Source of the DNA: Auricularia sp. M13
Lineage: Eukaryota > Basidiomycota > Agaricomycetes > Auriculariales > Auriculariaceae
Assembly (NCBI GenBank): GCA_037042915.1
Contig: CM073202.1
Coordinates: 744,001 to 808,000, forward strand
DNA: 64,000 nucleotides
Reading direction: 5' to 3'
The notes under the pieces: generated by a model
The model's database searches: none
Told to the model about the DNA's origin: nothing
The model's input: the letters and a program-made list of their open reading frames with translations, nothing else
Shown here: positions 1 through 10,977 of the stretch, piece by piece
Position numbering within the stretch: position 1 is the stretch's first letter
Layout of the letters: the number at the start of each line of letters is the position of its first letter
Made by a program: the position numbers and the translations under genes

Positions 1-757
1 GTGGAAGCTCTCGCGCCGCTGATCGGCGCAGAAGAGGCCCTCGGGCGCGCGGTGCCACTTGACTGGGCATCATCCGCATCCGCCGAGCAGCTGGAGGAAT
101 GGCGCAAGGCGGGCGCGGCTCACCGCGACGCTGTGGAGCTGGAGATTCAGGACGTATTCATCGCCGAGTACAAGCGTCTTATGCGCAAGGTACGTTCTCT
201 GCTTTCAGCGCTGTAGGAAACGCACTCTGACCCGCCTGTAGCGGCTCGGCCTGAAGACCGCGCGGGACGACGACCTGCAGAAGGTGATCGACCCGCTGCT
301 GGACGTGATGCAGCGCCACGACCTCGACTTCCACGCGACTTTCCGCGCGCTGGCCGTCCACGCGGATGGGCTCGGCGACGGCTTCGACGTGGACACACTG
401 CTGATCAGCCCGACGCATGATGTCCCGAGCACGCTCGCGCGGGACGACATGCGCCGGTGGCTCGCAGTGTACACCGCGCGGCGCGAGGGTGATGCGGCGC
501 CCATGCTCGACGCGAACCCGCGCTTCGTGCTGCGCCAGTGGGTGCTCGAGGAGATCATCAAGCGCGTCGAGGACGATGCGCTCGGCGGGCGGCGCGCGCT
601 GGCTAAGGTGCTGCTCATGGCCGAGCGGCCGTTTGAGCCCTGGGGCGGCGAGGGAAAGGAGGAGGCTGCGCTGAGCGACGAGGAACGCGAGGAGCGCAGG
701 TTTTGCGGGCTTGGTGGGCGCGAGATGTTGGGCTTCCAGTGCAGCTGTAGCAGCTGA
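1..757 (+). CDS. SelO: SelO/YdiU family protein adenylyltransferase, C-terminal part (gene starts before the window)
   Basis: Exons 1-189 and 242-757; the 52 bp intron 190-241 (GTACGT...GTAG) keeps the frame. The product ends with NPRFVLRQWVLEE, then PFEPWGGE, then a Cys-rich tail CSCSS, the typical C-terminus of the SelO (UPF0061, yeast Fmp40) family. These are pseudokinase-fold enzymes that transfer AMP to proteins and are mitochondrial in yeast. Animal members have selenocysteine in this tail; here Cys is encoded. The catalytic N-terminal part lies outside the window, so activity cannot be judged. Family call from memory of the C-terminal motif; fairly sure. Confidence 0.85.
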
Positions 758-1235
758 GTTCCGGTGCGCGAGATTGTCTTTGGACAATAAACTTCCATTG
801 GAATGCTGCGAATGCGCGAGCTCATCGACAGCGAGATTTTCGGGGGCAGCGCGACTGTTATCACTGTCATGACCTTGCAGCTATACGCTATGGGTCGCTA
901 CCCAGTTGGAGTGGGCAGGGCACAGGCGACGGCAATACTCCTGCTGGCGCGGCCAGCAGCGTCACTTCTGGACCAAAACGGCCCTCCTCAAAGCTGCCTG
1001 GCGGTGTGCACTCCTGTTCTCCTGCTATGCGTGTCCTTATTCACTATGCTACGTTGAGTCCCATAGATTGATTCCATTCGGGGTAACTCTCTTCCCGAAG
1101 TGAGGCAAGGATGGTCACGCGCATGGGGCCGGGAAGTCTCTGGTGGCACTGGAGGAGTTCCCGAACGCGAAGCTTGCCAGCTATTACAGACGCCGGTATG
1201 GGTGTTTTGCGCGGCCGCCTTGCCCTCTCTCCAAC
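758..1235. other. Intergenic: SelO 3' end and MFS transporter upstream region
   Basis: No supported gene. Short open frames exist on both strands but have no recognisable product or coherent splice structure. A possible SelO 3' UTR (AATAAA-like TGGACAATAAAC near 781-792) and the transporter promoter would lie here. Confidence 0.5.
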
Positions 1236-3982
1236 ATGCCCTACGGTATTCTTGACGACAAGTACTTGGATCATGTACGTGCTCCTGCTGTGTTAGCGTG
1301 AACAGCCGAAGGCTCACTGCTCTTAAGGTCCCTGGTACCTCTCTGTTGGAGGACTTGCATGCAAAACCGGACGCTCGCGTCGCTGGTCTCAAGCATGGGA
1401 CTGGACGATCGGCACACATTGTCCTGGTCCCGCAGCCTTCGGACGACCCTCGGGTGAGTGGGCGGTCTCGGAGCCATCAACCCGTCTTTGCGTACTCAGC
1501 CCACGTTGGCGACAGGATCCCTTGAACTGGCCGACTGCGAAGAAGGAAGCATGCTTTTGGTCGTGAGTCGGTTTACCTGTTCCTTGCTATTTATATTGAC
1601 GCGCACACAGGATATGCTTCATGTCCGGCTTGGTGTACGCACGGACGTACCACTATGGACGTCGGCCCAACGTTGAACCTCGCGCAGTGGTGCTATAGGT
1701 CCCATCCTCACTCCAGGCTACAACCTCATCGCCGAGGAATGGAACGTCTCAGTGAACACCGTAGCCGCAGCGTACGTCCTCGTTCTTCGTTCCAGTCCGC
1801 TTTATCTTAGCTCTATGGATAGCAATGGATATGCCGTCGTTTCTCTCGCCGTCGCAATGATGATCATGGCCCCTTTCGCGGTCAAATATGGCCGGAGGCC
1901 GGTGTTCATTGTCTCCGCACTTATGCTCTTCCTCTGCTCGATATGGACTGCTACTGAGCATGGCCTCTCGTCTTTCATCGCGTCGAGGATATTTCATGGC
2001 GCTGGCATGGTGCGCACAGGTTTCACGTCCCTTACGACGATGGTTTGACCTGCGACAGGCGTCCTTCGAAGCGTTGATGACTGCGACGATTGCGGATATG
2101 TACTTTGTGGTAAGTGCATTTGCAAGTAACGCGCGAGACACTGCTGAGATACTGTCTTTACAGCATCAGCGAGGCGTACGCATTGCCATATGGGGTGCGT
2201 TCTCAGACTTCCAACACATATGGGTGCTCATCGCGTTGGCCCTCAAGGCTTTTCTATCATCGGAGGTGAGCGAGGCAATCCTTTGTATGGCCCAGCGAAG
2301 AATGACTTTGCTTTCAGGTATCAACGTCGGTAAGCTTGGGAGACCTGGTTATCCGATTTTCTTTGACGGACAATGTCGTGTCGATAAAGCTCCCATCGGT
2401 AGGAGCGAAGTGCCGTTTTTCGGAAGACAATGACTAACCCGCCATCGCAGTCAATGGCTTCGTCATCGCGTCGCACGCCCTAGGATGGCGTTGGGCCTTC
2501 TGGCTCATAAGCATTGCTTTTGGGGTTGCACTTGTGTTGATCATTCTCTTCGTGCCCGAGACTACGGTGCGTGCGGGCTACAATGTGATGTCACCTGCGA
2601 AAATCTTATCTCATGTGCAGTATGAACGTGATGCAATCTTCGAGACAGACCAAGCTATCTCGTCGCGCCGGTCCAACTTGCAGACGATTACAGCGAGTAG
2701 CAGACCCGCTGCAGGCGATACGGATGCCACCGTCGACGGCGAATCTACCAGCCGCGAGGAGTCTGAGAAGAAAGGCCTTGAAGCTGATTTTGAAGTCGCT
2801 GCAGCGTCGCAAGACTATCTACCACCTAAGACCTTCCTTCAAGAGCTGGCTCCGTGGTCGGGAGTACGCACTTAGCATGCCTAGTACATGGATATGCACT
2901 GACGATATTGCAGTATCTCAACCCCGTAGGCATATTTGAAGTCTTTTGGCGACCGTTCCCCTTCGCTGTGAGACACCGTGCTGCGTTCCAGCACGACAAT
3001 CACTCATCAGCATACAGCTCTCCCCAGCGATCATATTCGCAGAGTTTACCTACGGCCTCACGACTGTGTGGCTCGTAGTCCTCTCAACGGTCTCAAGGTA
3101 CCTCGTGTTCTCCCCCATTCGCATTCAATTCGTTTGATGACGATCCGCAGCTTTGTGTTTGGTGGGCCGCCATACTTCTTCGACCCGACTCAAGTTGGTC
3201 TCGTATCCATTGGCCCGCTCATTGCCACGATCATCTCTGTTATTATCGGGGGCCCCCTCTGCGACTGGTCTGCCACCGCGTTTGCCAAACGCAATGGAGG
3301 AATTTATGAGCCCGAGGCCAGACTGATGCTCATGATCCCCATGCTTGTTCTCCAAGTCATTGGCTACGCTGGTTGGGCGGTGATGCAAAGTCGAAATGTT
3401 CACTGGATCGGTGGGTTTTATCTGTCTAGTATCTTACTCGTCCGCCGAAAACGCGGTTGCAGGACCAGTGATCATGTACAGCATGATCAATGCTGGACAA
3501 AGCCTGGGCTCGACTGCCATCGTGGTATGTAGTCCGCTCGCTGGGCCTGCACGCGGATTGACAGAGTACTGTAGGCGTACGTGATCGATGTCCACCGCAA
3601 AAGCACACCAGAGTGCTTCGCGCTCGTTAACTTCGTAAAGGTGCACTTCATAGCACAGTCCTCTGTGTACAAGCGGGACTAATCGAAACAGAATATGATA
3701 CTCTTCGGCTTCACGCAATTCGCCGTCGAATGGGTGCAGGCGATGGGCATTCTCCATAGTAGGTCTTTCGGATTTACTCGATGCTCTGGGCTCACTCCGC
3801 CTTAGCCTTTGGCATCCTTGCAGGCCTGACAGCTCTGTGGTAAGTCTCTCCATATTTAAGAAAATTGCGAGAGGACGAAATGATTGCGATGCAGCATTCT
3901 GACTACCGTCCCAATGTATGTGTATGGGAAACGATGCCGGAGTTGGGTTGCACGACATCCAGCGCTCTTTCGGGTCTCGTGA
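1236..3982 (+). CDS. MFS transporter, DHA1-like, 20 exons
   Basis: Proposed exons: 1236-1274, 1328-1453, 1516-1562, 1611-1634, 1688-1771, 1823-2009, 2059-2109, 2164-2198, 2301-2329, 2390-2398, 2451-2566, 2621-2863, 2914-2967, 3018-3097, 3151-3410, 3463-3524, 3575-3640, 3692-3758, 3824-3839, 3895-3982. They sum to 561 codons (560 aa) with every phase consistent. Visible marks are PSDDPR/DPLNW before the first membrane segment, VGAIGPILTPGYNL, the loop motif KYGRRPVF, NGFVIASHALGWRWAFWL, a long cytosolic loop (about 250-330) and GGPPYFFDPTQVG. Membrane proton-coupled small-molecule exporters or importers have this layout; the substrate is unknown. Exon 10 is only 9 nt. The 2199-2300 intron has a weak donor and is the least certain junction. 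Confidence 0.85.
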
Positions 3983-4611
3983 TACGGTCGTTCACTTAGT
4001 AGAATTCTCAGCACGGTTACCAATCCACAAGATCGCTTGTCTCAGGTTGGTATCAGCCCATAAATACCATGGCTTATGGCAGGGCCAGGGGCTTATGCGC
4101 GCTCCGAGCCTGAGTTTCTCGACATCGTGAACATAATGTATCGTATTAGATGGGCTCGTGAAGACATGCAAGTTTGTTGAGAAATCATTCCTTCGAGTAT
4201 GAGTATCTACCAGTCGCCCTTACGACCGCAATGCTTGAGGCTTGACATCGCCGGACAGTCCTTTGTGCCAGAGATATACCTGCGCGGATCAGCATCTGGT
4301 ATCCTTTGGCTGGGAATTCCATACTGTCAGAATTATGAACTGTGTTTACTTCGAAGTGCACGTACATGGCGATTTACCGCCGGGTGAGAGTGTGGCTTTG
4401 TCACCTGCGACCAATGATTTGGATTGCGGGAATATACGTGGCGCCGAATCTTGTTGAGGTCCCTCCTCTAGACTGTGCGTAGTCTGACCACCAGAATATG
4501 CAGCGAGGATTGCATCCTCTCCCGGCACCCGTACATTGGGCGCCGCAGTCATCTCATGACAAGGATACATGTCATGAGCGCCTGCGGAGTAACAGTGAGC
4601 CAAGGGATACC
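3983..4611. other. Intergenic, nothing supported
   Basis: Lies between the converging transporter gene and the minus-strand gene at 4612-6031. The last exon of the latter may extend into it by a further splice near 4600; otherwise no coherent coding signal was seen. Confidence 0.4.
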
Positions 4612-6031
4612 TCAGGTCGCCAACGGAAAGGGGTAGCAAACCAACTGACAAGGTAATTGAGGTTCGGAGCGGCCAACATTCCTGGGCGGCTCATACCCCA
4701 AAACGGCCTGAATGGACGGAATTCGAGGGATCATATCGGACGGGGAAAACGGAGATAGAGAGAGTAGGGTAACACGCCGAGAGCTCTTGTCTACTTGCGC
4801 TGTGCAACCGTTAGCAGGAATTGACAAGAGACAACGGTCTGGACTAACCTCTTCCAAGGCAGTCGTCTAGTTCTTCCTCCTGCAACGCTGCATCGGAGTC
4901 TAGGTCTGATTCCGTGCGCTCGTCTACTGAGTCCTCAGGAAATAGCGCATTGTCGTCCAAGGCTGATTCCGAGTCCAGGCTGAACGGCTCACGCCTGCAG
5001 TGTGTTAGATGTGTTTAGCGAAGACATGCGATCCGCCTACTCTTTCTCAGAATCACCTCGAGCCGCCTCCACACCCGCAATCCAAGCATTCGTCGATGGT
5101 CGCTTTGCGAGAATATCTGCCATCACGCGCTCTTCCCAGGCCGTCCACAACCTCCGATGATCAGTACGTGCTACGACAGGAATCACGAGATCACTCACTC
5201 CTCGATGCGACGAACTGGTTCTTCCATTTGAAGAGGAGAACCCAAAGGGCCAGGGCAGGTAGCAGGATCCAGCGCTATTTCGGCGTAAATACGCACTTTG
5301 GCGAGCTTCCAGCCTATGTCCTCCCGCTCCTTGACGCCCGGGGAGTCGTTCTCCACATCAGATATAAAGGAGCCAGCGCTGCTGCCAGACGTAGTATCTA
5401 TCGATTCGCTGACTCCGGAGCCAACAGGCTCAACTTCGATCGGAGGTTTCGGGGTGGTGGCGGGGGGCAGCTGGTGCCAATCGCACCTGTCCTTGATTGC
5501 GCGGCGCGCGATAGCTCTGTACTCGTCCTTTCCCAGATTCACATTGAAAATATCTGGGCCGTAGTTAATCCGCGAGATGAATACGCTGCTGTTGCAGTTC
5601 GTGTGGAGATAAAGGTCCGGCCATGGCAATCGGGGATGGAACTCCAACGGAGGTCGATCATCGTACAGCTGCGGGGACGGAGCGACGGGTAGGGACGCAA
5701 TAGGCTTGAAGTCTGGAGGTCCCTGGCCGAAGAGGTCGATTTGCCGACTCATTTTCTCCTTGTCGTTGGGGTCGAGCATGCCACCCAGAGACTATGTCCA
5801 AGTCAGCGCAATTCGAGCACGCTTTCAAAGCCGCGGACGTACACTGACGACTAGTCCGAGCATCCATTCATGCCTGGGAAGCGCGGCCGCAGCACGAGTC
5901 GTCTCTTCGTCCTCGAGTGCGGCTACTGAAGCGACGGGATCGATCTTCACAAGGACCAAGTTGCCCTCCGGTCGTTCGCCAGGCGCGGACGCGGGCCAGC
6001 TATCCCAAGAGGGCGACTCGACGATGGGCAT
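4612..6031 (-). CDS. Unrecognised protein, acidic C-terminal half, at least 5 exons
   Basis: Proposed minus-strand exons: 6031-5843, 5791-5199, 5151-5041, 4994-4849, 4799-4612 (C-terminal end uncertain). The first four junctions keep frame with introns of about 46-54 bp. The product begins MPIVESPSWDSWP, continues HEWMLGLVVS/SLGGMLDPNDKEKM, has a conserved-looking core around YGPDIFNVNLGKDEYRAI, and then long Ser/Glu/Asp-rich stretches (EPFSLDSESALDDNALF). No signal peptide or membrane segment. I do not recognise the family. A TATA-like TTTATAAGG lies about 40 bp upstream of the start on the minus strand (near 6067-6075). Confidence 0.6.
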
Positions 6032-6232
6032 GGTACAGGTGGAAGGGGAAGTTGCAAACAGTTGACCTTATAAAACATCGAGGCTCAGAGTCCAATAGCG
6101 TGGTTGTTTGCGTCTGTTGCTGACTTGTTCTTACTATTCGCACCTTCGATAGCACGTGCTCTTGCGACCATTGTAATACCGACTGACCACTCTTTCAACG
6201 CGCTTCCAAGTTCATCGTGAAAGGTCCTTATA

Positions 6233-8926
6233 CAGTTGAAGTCCTCATAATTCATAAGCCCGGGGACTGCTAGAGCTGTATGAACTATGAGGTTTATGCA
6301 ATACGATATTCGGATGTATATTCTGGTTCCGAGATTCGGCAATCGCCGGACGATAAGCTGAGCGCGCGACAACCACCAGCGAGTCTCATCTACAACGATC
6401 TGGCTCTCGGACCGCCTCTACAACAATCTAATCAATGTCCATGACATCGGCTCCAGCTACCCTGCTGCTAGACTGGGAAAAAAAGCTCGTGATATCGACC
6501 TGCTTGGCCGTCTTCAGCTGAGTCTGTCGCAGCTCCCGCTTGACCTTGAGTAGCTCTGAGCGCAGCTGGAAAGCATTATCGACGCCTCTGGCAGTGCAGG
6601 CTGTCTCCAGCTTCGTGCAGAGGCTGATAATCTCGTCAATGGGCAGATGCACGGCCGGGTCATCGTCGTCGTCGTCCGATTCTTCATCCCCCAGCTCGTC
6701 TGGCATGCCCGCCACCCCCGCTTCCTTTGCTGCGTACTCAGCACGGACTGCAGCTATGATCTGCTCGTCGGTTTCCATCTCGTGGACACCCTCTCCAACC
6801 TGCTGCTCGTCTTTCGGATCCAGGAATTCGTCAACGGTGAGTGGGTTCCGCACAAGCTTGCGGTCGACCAGCTGCTTGATCTTCAGGCCCAGATCTCGCT
6901 CGACGACGATCTCCTCCGAGTGCTGCATCGAGGAGACCTCAGGGACGGAGGTTGCGGCACCATCGCGCTGTGAGGGTCTTGCGGTCTTGCGCAGCGCGTC
7001 CAAGCCTGTGCGCGCGGCAGTTTGAGCATCCTCGTCATCGGGCTCAACGTCGTTGGCGATTGCCAGGGCCTTCTGCCAAATAGGCCCTGCAGCGGCGTCA
7101 CCGAGCAGCTTGGTGAGCGCGGATTGAGCCTGCGGCAGTGTCATAGTGTCGTCGCTAACGAAGTTGCGAAGGAAAGCCCAGGCCGCCGAATCAGGATCAG
7201 AGGAAGAGTTCGGGGAAGATGCAGAAGCAGACATTGCGGTGTTGGCGACAGGAGCAAGTGGCGATAATGGCAGAATGCCGGTATGTGCCCAGCAATTCCG
7301 TATCGTCGTCTCTGAGATCTCGTTCCAGGCATCGCGCGCCATCACCATCGCTTCCCAGAGGTTCAGCTTCCAAATGTCCTCCTCACCGGCATCATCTGCG
7401 TTGAGGGCACGCATGCAGAAGGCCCTGCGGTAGTGTGCCTTGAACGCGCGGATGATCCCTGCATCGAGGGGCTGAATGCGGGATGTCATGTTGGGTGCAA
7501 GTGGTTCAATGCGGACATTGGTTGGCTCGTAGGCGATCGAGTGTCCGGAGAAGTTGTCCAGGAGTAAGAGAACCTTCCGTTTCTGTGCGCGCATCTTCCG
7601 GTCGAACTGTTTGATGTACCTGGGGTGACATGAGAGTGTAATCTCCAAACAGTGTGAACGACGTACTCTTCAAATAGAAGGGAGGTCATCCATGCCTTGG
7701 AGTTGTAGCGATAATAGAACTTGCTCTTTTGTTTCGCCGGGATGTGCTTGAAGCAGCGTGGCTTCCCGTATTTGCCAATGTACATGAGCGGCTCTTTCTC
7801 GGTGCCCGTCGAGTTGCAGACAAAGAGAAGCGTGATTCGAAACTTCTGAGCCTTCTTGCCACTCATTGCCTTGGTTGATAGGCCACGATCAGGTGGTGCA
7901 TAGGCAAACAGTGCAGCCTCGTCGCCGTTGAACCGATCCTCGGGCTTGTACTGAGCCAAAATTGGCCGGAGGCGCTCGCGTTCCTTGGTGGCCGCCTCAG
8001 GGTCAACTGAGCCAGCCTCGCCATGCCGCCGATGTTCCTTGATGCCGTATCTATTGAGAATCAGCTGTCTGCTCAGGAATTGACACAGTGTAACATACGC
8101 ATTTTTGAATGACTTGACCCATCCATCAGATGTTGTCCTCTGCTCCGGAGGGATGTTGAATTCCTTCTCAAAGCGTGCCCTCTTCTCGACAAGCATCCCA
8201 CCCGAAACCACCTCCCCACGAGCCTCCATTCCCTGAAACCAGAGAAGAAGGGCACGTTCAACCTCTGGACACTGAACAACACGTGGCCGCTTGGAAGAGA
8301 GGGCATTGGCAGTTGTCAAAGCCCGAGCACGAAGGCTGTCCTTTTCCTTCAGTTTCCGAGAGAGCATGGATTGCGTCAATTTGTAGCCCTTAGCCCGAAA
8401 ATGCGCCTCCACTTGCTTCTGGGTCATGGCTGGATGAGACTCGCAGAAGTCGAGGATTTCAAGCCATTGGCCGAGATTCAGGTTCTTGCCGGTGTCAATG
8501 GTGTCGGACGTCGTCTCGGGCTCCTTCCGCTTGCGCGGCCCCGAAGGACCGGGGTTTGCACGCGGCTTCCGACGCTTGTCGGATGGCCCGACTGCTGGCG
8601 GTGCTGCAGCAGGTGTTGCGACAGGGGATGCTTGGGCTTCGGACATGCAGGAGCAGAGAAAGGGGAAGAGGAAGAGACGATGCAGTGTTGAAACCACGTT
8701 GGAATGAACATATGGGAGTCCTTCCACCACGTGCGGAAGTAACCCGAACGTGGTCCCGGATGCATATCACCTGATGCCGTCATTCATAATGCTCTGCGAG
8801 GGCCAATGAATTATGAATTATGAATTTCGGAAGCAATAGTCAGCTTCCCTGCTTGGGGACAGCACCAAGTCAATGAATTATGAGACATATGAAGTTTGAG
8901 CTCATGAATTATGAGGACTTCAACTG
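6233..8926 (-). mobile_element. pogo/Fot-type (Tc1/mariner superfamily) DNA transposon, looks complete
   Basis: Bounded by TA dinucleotides (6231-6232 and 8927-8928) and by 26 bp terminal inverted repeats that start CAGTTGAAGTCCTCATAATT and differ at one base (6233-6258 against 8901-8926). It holds one transposase gene with an open reading frame. Subterminal copies of ATGAATTATGA occur at 8799-8825 and 8895-8913. CAG ends, the TA target and the CENP-B/DDE_1 domains fit the pogo clade. An intact frame and nearly perfect ends suggest a recent, possibly competent copy. Confidence 0.92.
6428..8646 (-). CDS. pogo-type transposase (CENP-B HTH + DDE_1), 707 aa
   Basis: Exons 8646-8099, 8050-7667 and 7619-6428 on the minus strand, with introns of 48 and 47 bp in correct phase. 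Start chosen at MSEAQASP (8646); an ATG in the same frame at 8730 would add 28 residues. Order: basic Pro-rich N-terminus, HTH around LNLGQWLEILDF...QMEAHF-like text, CENP-B-type HTH around 150-210 (NIPPEQRTTSDGWVKSF), then the DDE_1 core. The three acidic residues are visible in FNGDEAALF, LLLLDNFSGHS and RIQPLDAGIIRAF, a DDD triad. The C-terminal tail is acidic. It should cut and paste DNA at TA sites. Confidence 0.9.
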
Positions 8927-9114
8927 TACGAGGGGTCCAGTCTGGAGTAAGACGTCGCTTATTAATAATTCAAGCGGAAGGTACATGGTAGCGCGAGCCA
9001 AGCAATGAAGCCAGAACGCGGCATCCTCCAGCAGTCGAATTCGGGATCGCTACAACAGGATGAGCGTCCCGGCAGAAGATATCTAAGCAGAGTGCAATTG
9101 AAGATACCCACCAT
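8927..9114. other. Short spacer
   Basis: AT-rich spacer between the transposon and the small secreted-protein gene; no feature seen. Confidence 0.4.
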
Positions 9115-9249
9115 TTACTCGATAGCGCAGCCGCACGCGGGACGGCCAGTGCAGGGGCAGTCGACCGGGGCCGGGGCGGGCGCGGGCGTGGCGACCGCAG
9201 CGCCGGCGAAGAGCGCGAGGAGGGAGACAGTGAGGAACTTGAACTGCAT
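9115..9249 (-). CDS. Small secreted Cys-containing protein, 44 aa
   Basis: Single-exon minus-strand frame starting at 9249. Residues 1-20 (MQFKFLTVSLLALFAGAAVA) form a clear signal peptide with a hydrophobic core and an A-x-A cleavage site. The mature part is a Pro/Ala linker followed by DCPCTGRPACGCAIE with four Cys. Mushrooms encode many such peptides; the role is unknown. The stop is TAA at 9117-9115. A longer in-frame start at 9387 exists but would bury the signal peptide. Support: a well-placed TATA box upstream and the signal peptide. Confidence 0.6.
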   Translation of the reverse strand: MQFKFLTVSLLALFAGAAVATPAPAPAPVDCPCTGRPACGCAIE

Positions 9250-9313
9250 GTTGTCCGAAGTGCGGCTGACGAGGTGGCGGGAGGGAGAAAACTCGACGCG
9301 CCGCGCCTCGGGC

Positions 9314-9321
9314 TTTATATA
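9314..9321 (-). promoter_or_regulatory. TATA box of the small secreted-protein gene
   Basis: TATATAAA on the minus strand, 65-72 bp upstream of the ATG at 9249. The spacing fits a fungal core promoter. Confidence 0.5.
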
Positions 9322-9799
9322 GCGAACTGATAGTGATTCTGAACATGCCGTGCCGGCACTTGCTGCTGCGGTATTGATTAATATCACATCGCAAACATGA
9401 TGCCGTGCCTGAGATAATGCGGATAATGATTACGTCGACGTCAGCAGCGATCGGGGGTTTTTTGCTGCGGGAGGCATGGCGGAAACAGCGAGTGAGGTAT
9501 GCTGTCAGAGAAGCGAGGTGAGATGACAGGAAATGAGGATGCCTATCGTTAAAAATCGCGTTTGAGGATGGATTTCTTAGATTTGGCTGGCACGTGGAGG
9601 ATGGCTATCGTGTATGACTAAGCAGCCCGCGGGATGCAACGGTTGGGAGTAGCGATCGACTCCGGCCTTTCTAGTGAAACTGCTTCAACTGTGCTGGAGG
9701 CCTCCGTAGGACGAAGCAATGTCACATGCTGGCGCACGCTTCATAGAGCGCGAGCACCTGCGACACCGCTGCGCTGCGCTGCTGTAAACATACCTAGAG

Positions 9800-10093
9800 C
9801 TATCCAGGGGCAATCAGAATCTTGCTCCAGAGACAGGCCACGGAGCTGTATTCGCCCCTGGAATCGTCGACGGCGGTGGCATAGCCCTCAACGCAGTACA
9901 GGGTGCCGCCGTACCAGCAGTAGACGACGCAGAAGCCCAGGGCGCAGCCGTACTGACGGTCCGACACTGAACGAAGCAGCAGCCCAGGGCGCAGCGCGCG
10001 CAGCAGTGGCCGGCGACGACGTGCCGTTCCCCGTTCCGCGACTAAAACGCTGCATGCGCACGGGCGGCAGGATATTGGTGCTGGACCCCGCAC
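9800..10093 (-). other. Open frame with a Cys-rich C-terminal half, uncertain
   Basis: A 97-residue minus-strand frame whose second half (YGCALGFCVVYCWYGGTLYC) has regularly spaced Cys. The DNA holds a direct repeat AGCCCAGGGCGCAGC (about 9937-9951 and 9981-9995). It could be the remains of a small Cys-rich protein gene or chance. The surrounding stretch (9322-10041) has no other supported gene. Confidence 0.2.
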
Positions 10094-10697
10094 TGCGCGC
10101 GGAAAACGAGCGCGGCGTGCTCGTGATGAGCGGCGCGGCTGACTGGACCGGGAGGGTCTGCGCGATCCACATTGCGTAGGAAATTCACCAAGTGGGTCCA
10201 GTTCGCGATGGAAGCCGCCAACTTGGAAAGCAGCGCTTTATACTTGGCGTTCACTTTCAATGGTGGCAAGGTCAAGATGACACGGGTCGGATTGAACGTC
10301 TTCAGGGCTAAAGCTAGACCCCCAATGTCGTCGGAACTGCGTACGGACAGGGCCATGCAGAAGTCGGTCACGTTCGTCATCAAGATATACATGACCGCAG
10401 ATATTTTCCGTATGCGCCCTCGATCCGCAATTTCTTGACGAAGCGTGCAAATTCTGGGTTGCGAGACAGAGCCTCAGCTAGAGCTTGAGCCTGGGCAGTC
10501 GAACGAATGACCACGGTAGCGTAGAGCGCAGGTGTTGCCAAACGCATCCAGCTCTTGCAGACTAGCAGCACATCCGACGCCGAATATGTTGCCCTTGAGA
10601 ACGGTGAGACGAGGCCTGGGTCGGCAAAGAGCTCGTCAGGAACATGGAGAGGCGGCGCAAGAATCCAGTCTAAGAGCTCGTCCGAAAGCCTGGTCAT
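10042..10697 (-). pseudogene. Degenerate F-box-like protein gene
   Basis: The frame starting at 10697 reads MTRLSDELLDWILAPPLHV, then LLVCKSWMRLATPALYATV, the F-box-like start of the expanded agaricomycete F-box families that recruit substrates to SCF ubiquitin ligases. It breaks near 10395-10385, after KKLRIEGAYGKYLR. The next frame continues the expected sequence (NVTDFCMALSVRSSDD) to about 10190. The rest of the usual 400-500 residues, including the repeats, is missing. A single frameshift plus truncation indicates a pseudogene. Confidence 0.7.
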
Positions 10698-10977
10698 CGT
10701 CCTTGATATCAACCAGATGTGCAAGATGCAGCAGCGCACGCAGCTCGATTGCGGCAATGGCTAAGATATCCCAACTTTCGGAGGTTACCGAACGGGGATA
10801 TCACGAGGGCTTCCTGGGATTTCATACTACTATCATCTCGAGAGTCTGCAATCGAATAATATAGGCGAATTACGCACGACGAAGAATACAATACTGTAAG
10901 TCTAGGAGCACAAATACAAATACCCATACATACAGTACAACGAAGATACCCGAGAAAAGAGACACAGAAAAGGAAGC

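Noticed and set aside
803-1103. Two overlapping plus-strand frames before the transporter
   Set aside because: No shared reading with splice sites; they lie in the gap between genes.
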